Below are positions 56,448-64,000 of a stretch of DNA of 64,000 nt, one piece after another. The notes beneath the pieces were generated by a model. The model did not search any database and was not told where the DNA came from. It saw nothing but the letters and a program-made list of their open reading frames with translations. A program made the translations under genes and the position numbers. The DNA is from Heyndrickxia camelliae (lineage in GTDB: Bacteria; Bacillota; Bacilli; Bacillales; Bacillaceae_C), in assembly GCF_002844575.1 (NCBI RefSeq), contig NZ_PIQO01000001.1:282894-346893 (forward strand), in the 5' to 3' direction. Each line of letters begins with the position of its first letter. The stretch's first letter is position 1.

Positions 56448-57392
56448 ATGAGGTTTTCAAATGTTTTAGTAACTGGAGGAGCTGGATTTTTAGGTTCTCA
56501 ACTTGTTAAGAAGTTGTTGCCATTAAGTAACCATATTTACATCATTGATGACCTTTCAACAGGAAACAGAGCCGCCATTCCATCTTCTGACAAAATCACT
56601 TTTTATGAGGATAGTGTTACGAATGGTAAATTGTTAGAGGAAGTATTACCAAAAGTAGAATACATTTTTCATTTTTCCTGTAAAAATCTTGTTCTGTCTG
56701 TAAAGAATATGGATGATGATTTTCAAACGAATCTGTATGGGGGGTATTTGTTACTCCAAAAAGCTCGAGAATGTTGCCCGGATTTAAAGAAATTTATTTA
56801 TGCATCCACCACATCGATTTATAGTCAATCTCCAATTATGCCAACTCCTGAATCCTATTACAATATTAAACTCCCATATGCGGCAAGTAAATTCTCGGTT
56901 GAGCATTATTGCCATGTATATTATGAAATGTACCAAATGCCAATCACTATTTTACGATTTTCAAATGTATACGGACCTGGGCAGCTTTCATCTAATCCAT
57001 ATTGTGGAGTCGTAGCAAAGTTTTTTGAAGCAGTAGATCGTCATGAGCCTATGATTATATATGGAGATGGTACACAAACACGAGATTTTACGTATGTTGA
57101 GGATGCAATGGATGCAGTACTATTAGCCGCCAGTTCAGAAAAATCCATCAATCAAGTATATAATGTAGGTACGGGTATAGAAACGAGTGTCCTGGACCTT
57201 GCCAAGGCCATTCAGAAAGTAACTAACTGTGAAGATGTTCCATTAAAATTTGAACCTAAAAGGAAAGTAGATGTGGTGCAGCGTCGTTGCATCCATGCAG
57301 ATAAAATCAAAGAAGAACTACATTGGCATAATCGTCATTCATTAATTGACGGTTTGGTAAAAACCTATATTTGGCTACATGGTGGGGATTAA
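56448..57392 (+). CDS. NAD-dependent nucleotide-sugar epimerase/dehydratase
   Basis: 314 residues, extended SDR. TGGAGFLGS (9-17), Tyr144-x3-Lys148 in LPYAASKFS, YGPGQLSSNPYCGVV and TRDFTYVEDAMDAVLL. GalE/UDP-glucuronate-epimerase-like. It probably epimerises or dehydrates an NDP-sugar for the same glycan. It overlaps the next gene region by sharing the operon; spacing 1 base from the previous stop. Confidence 0.9.
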   Translation: MRFSNVLVTGGAGFLGSQLVKKLLPLSNHIYIIDDLSTGNRAAIPSSDKITFYEDSVTNGKLLEEVLPKVEYIFHFSCKNLVLSVKNMDDDFQTNLYGGYLLLQKARECCPDLKKFIYASTTSIYSQSPIMPTPESYYNIKLPYAASKFSVEHYCHVYYEMYQMPITILRFSNVYGPGQLSSNPYCGVVAKFFEAVDRHEPMIIYGDGTQTRDFTYVEDAMDAVLLAASSEKSINQVYNVGTGIETSVLDLAKAIQKVTNCEDVPLKFEPKRKVDVVQRRCIHADKIKEELHWHNRHSLIDGLVKTYIWLHGGD

Positions 57393-57393
57393 G

Positions 57394-58377
57394 ATGAACA
57401 TATTTCATGGAATAATTGAAATTGCAGGTCAGATGGGGATTCTAAGCAGCGCATTAAATAAAAAGGGACATTATTCCATCGGCTATAATACCTTTCATTC
57501 CTACCTCGGTTATGAAGATTGTTTAGTTAATACTGATCAGCCGGGAATTGAAGAAAAGTTTGAAGAAATTATGGAAACCTTTGATCTTTTCCATTTTCAT
57601 TATGGCAGCACGATTTTCACTGATTTTTCCGATTTGCCGGAACTCAAGAAAAGAAACAAGAAAATGGTTATGCATCACTGGGGTAATGATGTAAGGTTTC
57701 ATGATCGTGCCCGAGTGAATAATCCCTTTGTTTATACAGGAGATTCACCTCCTAATGAGGAAATCCATGAAAAGCTGATGAAAATTACTCCCTATATTAA
57801 AGATGCAATTGTTCAGGATCATGAAGTGTACGACTATGTAAAAGACTATTATGAAAAGGTTCATGTGTTACCTATTGCAATAGATTTAAGATTCTTTGAG
57901 CCGAGTTATCCGTCATTAGAGAAGAAACGCCCAGTATTGTTACATGCTCCGACTAATCGGGAATTTAAAGGTACCATCCATGTTGAAAAAACGATTGAAA
58001 AATTAAAAGAAGAATATGACTTTGATTATATAATAGTGGAAAAGATGAATCATAAGGAAGCAATAAAGCTTTATAGAGATGCCGATATTATTATTGATCA
58101 ATTTTTATGTGGATCTTATGGGCTTTTCAGTGTAGAAGGAATGGCGTTAGGAAAACCTGTTCTTGCTTATATTCGTCCTGACCTTGTAGGAAGATTTCCT
58201 TCCGATTTACCAATCTTAAATAGTAATCCGAATACATTATATGATAATGTCAAATTACTTCTTGAGCATCCTGAATTACGTAGAGACCTGGGAATAAAAG
58301 GGAGAAAATATGTGGAGAATGTTCATTCACATGATGTGGTTGCGGAGAAATTGCTTGAGATTTATTCGCAATTATAA
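57394..58377 (+). CDS. GT-B glycosyltransferase, paralogue 1
   Basis: 327 residues. N-domain motif MHHWGND (93-99), VQDHEVYDYVKDYYEKV, then HAPTNREFKG (184-193) and the C-domain donor site IIIDQFLCGSYG with SVEGMALGKPV (to 256). This is the GT4-like GT-B pattern. ATG 57394 is preceded by GGTGGGG inside the epimerase gene. One of three paralogues in the window. Donor and acceptor unknown. Confidence 0.9.
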   Translation: MNIFHGIIEIAGQMGILSSALNKKGHYSIGYNTFHSYLGYEDCLVNTDQPGIEEKFEEIMETFDLFHFHYGSTIFTDFSDLPELKKRNKKMVMHHWGNDVRFHDRARVNNPFVYTGDSPPNEEIHEKLMKITPYIKDAIVQDHEVYDYVKDYYEKVHVLPIAIDLRFFEPSYPSLEKKRPVLLHAPTNREFKGTIHVEKTIEKLKEEYDFDYIIVEKMNHKEAIKLYRDADIIIDQFLCGSYGLFSVEGMALGKPVLAYIRPDLVGRFPSDLPILNSNPNTLYDNVKLLLEHPELRRDLGIKGRKYVENVHSHDVVAEKLLEIYSQL

Positions 58378-58409
58378 TTAACAGGAAATTCTAAAGTGAA
58401 TTTCAGATA

Positions 58410-58456
58410 AAAAAACAGTGCACATAGGGATATAGTCCTTTTGTGCACTGTTTTTT
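58410..58456. terminator. bidirectional terminator
   Basis: A perfect 15-bp stem (58410-58424 with 58442-58456) with T-runs on both strands, between the first glycosyltransferase and the convergent DUF4855 gene. Confidence 0.95.
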
Positions 58457-58463
58457 GTATGAA

Positions 58464-59465
58464 TTATGCTGGAAAGGCAGCAGTTGGGTAGACTGGCTGA
58501 TAAGTTTTTCTCGTAAAGGAGTATAGGGCAATGTATTGATCATGATTGTTTTCATAAATCTCCCGCATCGTCTGATTTGGAAACTGATATACAAGTAGAC
58601 TATCATTCATATAATTATTGTAAATGCCATAATTTAAATAATCGTATAAATGTCGGTCTTTAAACAAATCACCTTTTCCAAAGAAGATTTGCATACCTAA
58701 ACGATAATAGTTGGCAAATACAGTTGAATTAGCTATCCATGAAAAATCTTGATCTGTGTTTCCGTAGAAATTGGGATTTGTGCATGAAGCATCGAAACCA
58801 AATTCTTTCCAATCAGGACATCCACATGATCCATATTGTTGAAGCCATAAGGATAGGAAACCATTATTGCGAATAAATTGGTTAGTGCTTTTTACAAGAT
58901 TTTCATCACTGGCAGTAATAGAAGATCTCTGCCATACAAAGCCTTTAAATGAAAGAGCTTCGTGAAGAGATGTGGCTAGGTTCCATTTATTTTGGAAATT
59001 TAAAATCCACCATTTAACTGCCTCCTCGCGGTCTGCATCATTATTGAAATTAAGTTCTCTGTCATTTACTGTCCCGAAATTGGTTTGTGATGGATTCGGA
59101 TATGGGATTGTTACCCAAACATCTGTCTTGAAACCGGGTTTTGTATTAATGGCGAGAGCATCTAAATTATAATCATTTGTAAATAATCTTTCTAGAGCAA
59201 TTTTCCAATCTTCTATATCTGCTAATTCCCCAAAATCAGCATAAATGGGATGAATATAATGCTCCTCTCTACCGTTGATTGGATTGAAAATGAATCCGCG
59301 AAATAACCGATCTGCTGATCGACCATTTACTAAATAAGATTGATATGGTTTTAAATCTACAGTTGACCATAGAGGTTTTCCAGTATCCGAATTTTCTCCA
59401 TAGGGTAAAACACATATGTGATTTTGGATTCCAAGCTCCTTGGCCGTCATATATCCGTTTTGCAC
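58464..59465 (-). CDS. DUF4855 domain protein
   Basis: 333 residues with no signal peptide. Aromatic-rich, with LDALAINTKPGFKTDVWVTI, ATSLHEALSFKGFVWQRSSI and YLNYGIYNNYMNDSLLVYQF. From memory the layout fits DUF4855, related to the glycoside-hydrolase fold. GTG start behind GGAGGG. Three Cys in SCGCPDW. It may hydrolyse or bind the glycan made by the neighbours; this is inference. Confidence 0.72.
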   Translation of the reverse strand: MQNGYMTAKELGIQNHICVLPYGENSDTGKPLWSTVDLKPYQSYLVNGRSADRLFRGFIFNPINGREEHYIHPIYADFGELADIEDWKIALERLFTNDYNLDALAINTKPGFKTDVWVTIPYPNPSQTNFGTVNDRELNFNNDADREEAVKWWILNFQNKWNLATSLHEALSFKGFVWQRSSITASDENLVKSTNQFIRNNGFLSLWLQQYGSCGCPDWKEFGFDASCTNPNFYGNTDQDFSWIANSTVFANYYRLGMQIFFGKGDLFKDRHLYDYLNYGIYNNYMNDSLLVYQFPNQTMREIYENNHDQYIALYSFTRKTYQPVYPTAAFPA

Positions 59466-59602
59466 TTATATCCCTCCAAAATTTAAAGTTCCATATAGTA
59501 TATGAAAGCAATAAAGAATTCGTATAGTCACTACTCTATTAGTGAAATTAACCAAACAAAAATTTATGCCATGAATACAATATAGAGGAAGGAGAGATCA
59601 AG

Positions 59603-60586
59603 ATGAAAATAGTTCATGCACCTACTGAAATAGCAGGTCAAATGGGTATTTTAACCCGTCAATTAAGAAAAGAAGGTCACAAAGTTGCTGGATTCAATGG
59701 ATTTCACACTTTTCTAAATTATAAAGGTGGAATCCTGAACACAGATGCATTTGAGATATTGAAGGATTTTCAATTTCTCATAGACAATGTGGATATTTTT
59801 CATTTTTATAACGCGAATACTTTTTTAACGGATTTCGCGGATATTCCTATGCTAAAAGAAAAAGGCAAAAAGTTAGTAATGCATCATTGGGGCAGTGATG
59901 TCCGAAAGGATGGAATCGTAAGGGAACTAAATCCATACCCGTTACCGCCATCCTACTATACAGATGAGGAAATTGATAAGCAACTTAAGTTTCTTTCGCA
60001 ATATATTGATGTAGCCATTGTACAGGATCATGAGGTATACCAATATGTAAAAGACTATTATAAAAAAGTATTCATTCTACCGCTTGCTTGTAATATCGAT
60101 GAGATTCAACCTGTCTATCCATCAGTAAACAATGATAATCCTTTAATCATTCATGCACCGACTAATCGAGAGTTTAAAGGTTCTGATTATGTAGAAGCAG
60201 CCATTGAGAAACTTCAAGGGAAAAGTCCGTTTACGTATCAGATTCTTGAAAAGGTTTCTCATGAACAAGCCATGCAAACCTATTTGAAATCCGACATTAT
60301 TATCGATCAACTTTTATGCGGATCATACGGAATGTTAAGTGTTGAGGCAATGGCAATGGGCAAACCGGTTGTTGCATATATAAGAGATGACGTTAGAGAA
60401 CATTTTCCTGCAGATCTTCCTATCGTTCAGGCAACTCCAGATAATCTTGATGAAGTGTTGCTGAAACTAATTCAAAACCCTTCTTTACGTCATGAAATCG
60501 GAATGAAAAGCAGGGAATATGTTGAAAAATATCATTCTGTTAAAAATGTAGTAGATGATCTTATCAAAATTTATGAACTTTTATAA
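59603..60586 (+). CDS. GT-B glycosyltransferase, paralogue 2
   Basis: 327 residues, same length and layout as paralogue 1: start MKIVHAPTEIAGQMGILTRQ, MHHWGSDVR, VAIVQDHEVYQYVKDYYKKV, HAPTNREFKG and IIIDQLLCGSYGMLSVEAMA. Full motif set suggests it is active. GGAGAG precedes the ATG. It runs toward the acyltransferase gene after 63 bases. Confidence 0.9.
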   Translation: MKIVHAPTEIAGQMGILTRQLRKEGHKVAGFNGFHTFLNYKGGILNTDAFEILKDFQFLIDNVDIFHFYNANTFLTDFADIPMLKEKGKKLVMHHWGSDVRKDGIVRELNPYPLPPSYYTDEEIDKQLKFLSQYIDVAIVQDHEVYQYVKDYYKKVFILPLACNIDEIQPVYPSVNNDNPLIIHAPTNREFKGSDYVEAAIEKLQGKSPFTYQILEKVSHEQAMQTYLKSDIIIDQLLCGSYGMLSVEAMAMGKPVVAYIRDDVREHFPADLPIVQATPDNLDEVLLKLIQNPSLRHEIGMKSREYVEKYHSVKNVVDDLIKIYELL

Positions 60587-60649
60587 TTAAAATACGCTCA
60601 TAAGTTCATAAGGAACAAAATTGTATTGGTAGTAAAAAGGAGAATGTTC

Positions 60650-61342
60650 ATGGTTAATAATACTGTACAACTGGGAAAGAATGTCGAGATAGGTGAAAAT
60701 GTAGTAATCGAAGATAATGTATCGATAGGTGATAATGTAGTAATTGGACATAACGTAGTAATCAAAAGGGATACCGTTATAGGAAACGGTGTCCAAATAG
60801 GTGATTTGACGCAATTGGGGAAATCACCCTCTTCTAACAAGAAAATGGCAAGAAAGCCAGAAAGAAATCTTACTCCATTAGTTATAGAGGATGATGTAAC
60901 CATTGGTTGCAATAGTGTCATATACAGAAATGTTCAATTGAAAAAAGGTGTATTCGTGGGAGATTTAACTAGCATCCGTGAAAAGGTGACAATAGGGGAA
61001 GATAGTATTGTGGGCCGGAATGTAATGGTTGAGACCAATACACAGGTTGGAAAGAAAGTGACCATCCAAACGGGCTGCTATATTACTGCGGACATGGTAA
61101 TTGAAGATGATGTATTTATTGGTCCTTGTTGCTCGAGCTCGAATGACAAGTATATGGGGATGGGAAATTTTGAACATCAAGGACCCATCATTAAAAAGAG
61201 TGCCAAAATCGGAAATAATGCTACATTGCTGCCTGCAGTAACAATTGGCGAAAATGCTATTATTGGAGCAGGGGCTGTTATTACAAAAGATGTGCCTGCC
61301 GGAAAAACAGTTGTTGGAAATCCGGGAAGAGTAATTAAATAG
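60650..61342 (+). CDS. left-handed beta-helix acyltransferase (WbpD-like)
   Basis: 230 residues, almost all hexapeptide repeats (pattern [IVL]-G-x-x-x-x: NVVIEDNVSIGDNVVIGHNV and so on), with the acetyl-CoA end GAGAVITKDVPAGKTVVGNP. Trimeric left-handed beta-helix typical of UDP-sugar N-acetyltransferases. It would acylate the new amino group of the sugar. ATG 60650 has AAAAGGAG 7 bases upstream; earlier start 60626 is within the site. Confidence 0.88.
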   Translation: MVNNTVQLGKNVEIGENVVIEDNVSIGDNVVIGHNVVIKRDTVIGNGVQIGDLTQLGKSPSSNKKMARKPERNLTPLVIEDDVTIGCNSVIYRNVQLKKGVFVGDLTSIREKVTIGEDSIVGRNVMVETNTQVGKKVTIQTGCYITADMVIEDDVFIGPCCSSSNDKYMGMGNFEHQGPIIKKSAKIGNNATLLPAVTIGENAIIGAGAVITKDVPAGKTVVGNPGRVIK

Positions 61343-61414
61343 TTCTAATAAGGTAAACTTTATATAAAAAAACGAAAAATCTGAAGGGGTATGCCAATTC
61401 ATGTGGGTTTCATA

Positions 61415-62824
61415 TTAATTATGAATAGAGTAATAAAGTTCCAGTACTTTCAAACTATTTTTCTTGTAGTCATGGTGTTTTTCAATATACTTTCGCCCTT
61501 TTAAACCAAGTTCTTGCAATAGATCTTGGTTTTTTAAAATATTCTCCAAAACATTTGTAATAGTGTCTGGGTTTGCTGAAATGATAGGTAAATCACTTGG
61601 ATAATGCTCTCTCATGAAAGGACTAATCCAGCATATAACAGGCTTTCCCATAGCCATTGCCTCAACTGCTAAAAGTCCATAACTTCCTATATGAAGTTGG
61701 TCAATAATTAAATCAGCTTTTTGATATAATTTTTTCGCATCTGTATGAGACATTCCCTGTATTAATTGAAAATCAAATTGATAATCACACTTTAGTGTTT
61801 CGATAGCCTTCAGAATATATGGAGTACCTTTAATGAATGGAGAAGTAGGAGCATGGACGATTAAAAGTGGACTGTGGCTTGATTGTTTTTGAATCGAAGG
61901 CACATAAGAATCTACATTAATCATAGATGGTATCACATAAACATTTTCATAGTAATTCTTCACATACTGATATAATTCCATATCTGGAACTATGCAATGA
62001 GAGATATTCTCTGTTAAAATATTTAATCTGTTTTGTATTTGAATTTCATCTTGATTTTTAACTAAGCTATAAGGATTAAGTTCTAATGCTTTAGAAAGTA
62101 ATCGAATATCACTTCCCCAATGGTGCATTATTACGGTTTTATTATTTTGTCTATATAATGGGAGATCTGAATAATCAAATGTCATGCTTGTTCCGAAGTG
62201 AAAATGAAAGAGATCAAAATTTGGAAGAATATCTTCCGCTAGTTTTCTTTGCTTATTATTTAATAAAGGAGAACTCCTATATCCAATCAAAGGCCATGTA
62301 TAGTCAGATTGATAATTCAAATAAAATGGGTAATAATTAAAGGTCTTGGAGTAAACTCCCATTTTTGATAGAGCATTTGATAGCGTATTCATTTGATTTG
62401 CTATCTCCATAGTTCCTTGTAATACTCTAAGCTTATTCTTTAGGGTATGTGGGGGTAAATGGTGTTGATCATAGACCGCATTAAAACGATTGTTAGGTAT
62501 TAAATCGGTCGGATACTTGAATGTGTTACCAATCTTGCTTATGTTCTCCAAGAAAGAATAGGATTCCTGTTTCCTTCCCTGAAGGTTTAGAATTTCTGCC
62601 ATCCATTCATTCAGTATAGGATCTTCAGGATAATCATAAAGTCCTCTCCACAACCACAGCCACGCATTATCGAAATTTCTTATTTTAATGTAATATAACG
62701 CGTTTAAAAAATAAACATCGGTACTTAAATAAGTATCTTGCTCCAATTGATTTATCATTCGTCTTGCTTTATCTAAGTCATCTAATTCTATTAACCTAAT
62801 AATCTGATTTTTAACTTCTTCCAT
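61415..62824 (-). CDS. GT-B glycosyltransferase with TPR-like N-terminal domain, paralogue 3
   Basis: 469 residues. Residues 1-110 are a TPR-like repeat (DKARRMINQLEQ, YFLNALYYIKIRNFDNAWLW, LNEWMAEILNLQGRKQES). The rest is like paralogues 1 and 2: MEIANQMNTLSNALSKMG, MHHWGSDIR, HAPTSPFIKG and IIDQLHIGSYGLLAVEAMAM. AAGGAG precedes the ATG. The extra domain could bind the protein acceptor. It runs opposite to paralogue 2. Confidence 0.88.
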   Translation of the reverse strand: MEEVKNQIIRLIELDDLDKARRMINQLEQDTYLSTDVYFLNALYYIKIRNFDNAWLWLWRGLYDYPEDPILNEWMAEILNLQGRKQESYSFLENISKIGNTFKYPTDLIPNNRFNAVYDQHHLPPHTLKNKLRVLQGTMEIANQMNTLSNALSKMGVYSKTFNYYPFYLNYQSDYTWPLIGYRSSPLLNNKQRKLAEDILPNFDLFHFHFGTSMTFDYSDLPLYRQNNKTVIMHHWGSDIRLLSKALELNPYSLVKNQDEIQIQNRLNILTENISHCIVPDMELYQYVKNYYENVYVIPSMINVDSYVPSIQKQSSHSPLLIVHAPTSPFIKGTPYILKAIETLKCDYQFDFQLIQGMSHTDAKKLYQKADLIIDQLHIGSYGLLAVEAMAMGKPVICWISPFMREHYPSDLPIISANPDTITNVLENILKNQDLLQELGLKGRKYIEKHHDYKKNSLKVLELYYSIHN

Positions 62825-63084
62825 TTTATTTTCTCCTTTTATTAGTTTATCGAAACAGAATAATTTATTTACATAGATATCATATGAAAAAAGGAGAAAT
62901 GGGAAACTGAGAAGTGCCCTATCTAATGATAATTAGATTTTTCCTACTTCTATAAAAATGGTTGAAAGACATATAGCATTTGTCGTTTCTATACTAATAG
63001 AGAATGCATAGAATATCGTATATTCCAACACAATCTACACATTAGATGCTTGGAATAAATTCATAATGAAATGGAGGTGAATTC
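62825..63084 (+). promoter_or_regulatory. upstream region of the collagen-like gene
   Basis: 260 AT-rich bases between divergent genes. CATAGAATA at 63007-63015 resembles the sigma-K -10, but no AC -35 at 16-17 bases. Not a firm promoter. Confidence 0.3.
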
Positions 63085-64000
63085 ATGTCTATCGAGAATT
63101 TCATTGTGAATCGAGGATTTGAGACTGGAACCCTTGCACCATTTATTGGAATGAATGCTACGATAAACTCACAATTTTCCCATTCAGGCTTCTTTAGTGC
63201 TGAATTAACCGGTGGAGGATCAAATTCTTTTATTTTTCAATATGTTACTGTAGAACCAGGACAAAGCTTTAAATTTTTATCTTCGTTTTCTAAAATTGGA
63301 GCTGCACCAAGTCCTACAATAGTGATTGTAGTAGTGTATTTAGATGCATCTTTTAATTTTCTCGAAGATGGTCTAATTACTATTATTCCATCTAACCGAT
63401 TACCAAATGCCGAGAATAATACTTGGTTAGAAATCTATGAAACAACATCACCTGCTCCACCTACTGCCACTCAAGCATTAGTGTTGATAAATGTATTGCC
63501 TGAGCCAGGAACTTCAAATGTATTAGTAGATGATATTGATTTATTAAATGTAGCAGGTACAGGTATAGTGGGTCCAACAGGAGCGACCGGCCCAGCGGGA
63601 GCAACAGGCCCAGCGGGAGTAACAGGAGCAACTGGCCCAGCAGGAGCAACAGGAGCCACTGGCCCAGCGGGAGCAACAGGAGCAACCGGCCCAGCGGGAG
63701 CAACAGGAGCAACCGGTCCAGCGGGAGCAACGGGAGCGACCGGCCCAGCGGGAGCAACGGGAGCAACTGGTCCAGCGGGAGCAACGGGAGCAACCGGCCC
63801 AGCGGGAGTAACGGGAGCAACCGGCCCAACCGGAGCGACAGGAGCAACTGGTCCAGCGGGAGTAACGGGAGCGACCGGCCCAGCAGGAGTAACAGGAGCA
63901 ACCGGTCCAGCGGGAGCAACGGGAGCAACTGGTCCAGCGGGAGTAACGGGAGCGACCGGCCCAGCAGGAGTAACAGGAGCAACTGGCCCAGCAGGAGTAA
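63085..64000 (+). CDS. collagen-like exosporium-type surface protein (cut by window end)
   Basis: Partial, 305 codons visible and no stop. Residues 1-160 form a globular beta-rich head ([20 protein letters not shown] ... AELTGGGSN ... [11 protein letters not shown]) with no signal peptide. From about 161 it is a collagen-type (G-x-y)n repeat, mainly a nine-residue unit GATGATGPA with V/T variants. The GXT triplets give many Thr, the kind O-glycosylated in BclA-type spore proteins. GGAGGTG is 6 bases before the ATG. The C-terminal domain is outside the window. Confidence 0.9.
   Translation, partial: MSIENFIVNRGFETGTLAPFIGMNATINSQFSHSGFFSAELTGGGSNSFIFQYVTVEPGQSFKFLSSFSKIGAAPSPTIVIVVVYLDASFNFLEDGLITIIPSNRLPNAENNTWLEIYETTSPAPPTATQALVLINVLPEPGTSNVLVDDIDLLNVAGTGIVGPTGATGPAGATGPAGVTGATGPAGATGATGPAGATGATGPAGATGATGPAGATGATGPAGATGATGPAGATGATGPAGVTGATGPTGATGATGPAGVTGATGPAGVTGATGPAGATGATGPAGVTGATGPAGVTGATGPAGV
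63568..64000 (+). repeat. collagen-domain 27-bp tandem repeat
   Basis: Tandem GGA-GCA-ACN-type 27-bp units coding GATGATGPA, with GC content far above the rest of the window. It runs to the window end. Such repeats change length by slippage. Confidence 0.9.

Noticed and set aside
62971..63015. Sigma-K promoter for the collagen-like gene
   Set aside because: CATAGAATA fits the -10, but the -35 AC is 12 bases and not 16-17 bases away.
63461..63982. Long minus-strand ORFs rich in Leu-Pro-Leu
   Set aside because: They are the antisense of the collagen repeat, whose GC-rich codons lack stops in this frame. No start site and no natural composition.

Overview
The window is chromosomal DNA of a low-GC, endospore-forming member of the Bacillaceae. 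The evidence is AT-rich genes with strong AGGAGG-type ribosome binding sites, many Rho-independent terminators, sporulation genes (spoVAC-spoVAD-spoVAEB, spoVIF, yhcN-like, yjcZ-like), competence genes (comZ, mecA, coiA) and a gene order that follows the yitK-yitW / yjzC-yjcH part of the Bacillus subtilis chromosome. Several B. subtilis neighbours are absent (med, the app operon, yjbC), and clpB, which B. subtilis lacks, sits between yjzC and yjzD, so this is a relative and not B. subtilis itself. I do not name a species.

Layout. 1-8 kb: end of an ABC ATPase gene, an SDR oxidoreductase, yitK, then the yitS-yitT-BsuPI-yitU-yitV-yitW block with three small genes. 8-20 kb: clpB, yjzD, yjaU, yjaV, comZ, the fatty-acid elongation pair fabH-fabF with a likely FapR operator, the metalloprotease-like yjaZ, yjbA, trpS. 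20-26 kb: the oligopeptide permease operon oppABCDF with an attenuating hairpin after oppA. 26-31 kb: spx, mecA, coiA, pepF, yizD. 31.4 kb: the sRNA gene roxS (RsaE) with its own promoter, terminator and a Rex-like operator. 31.6-38 kb: spxH (yjbH), truncated globin, cwlQ, a CYTH protein, the small alarmone synthetase relQ, NAD kinase, an RluD-type pseudouridine synthase and prpE. 38-43 kb: a CPA2 antiporter, fabI, and yjlC-ndh. 43-49 kb: sporulation genes including a yhcN-spoVAC-spoVAD-spoVAEB operon, then yjcF-yjcG-yjcH.

49-64 kb is accessory and is the most interesting part. It holds a three-gene operon of unrecognised low-complexity proteins, a decayed gene, and a sugar-nucleotide and glycosyltransferase island: UDP-sugar 6-dehydrogenase, two Gfo/Idh/MocA oxidoreductases, a DegT/StrS aminotransferase, an NAD-dependent epimerase, a left-handed beta-helix acyltransferase, three paralogous GT-B glycosyltransferases, a DUF4855 protein and, at the window edge, a collagen-like protein with a (G-X-T)-rich repeat. 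The oxidoreductase, aminotransferase and acyltransferase set matches the WbpA/B/D/E logic for making a UDP-diacetamido-uronic acid. The working model is a spore-surface (exosporium-type) glycosylation system whose acceptor is the Thr-rich collagen-like protein. That model is inference.

Connected themes: redox and protein-quality control (Spx, its adaptor SpxH, MecA, ClpB, and RoxS/Ndh, which in B. subtilis belong to the Rex circuit) and fatty-acid synthesis (fabH-fabF and fabI, both with FapR-like boxes).
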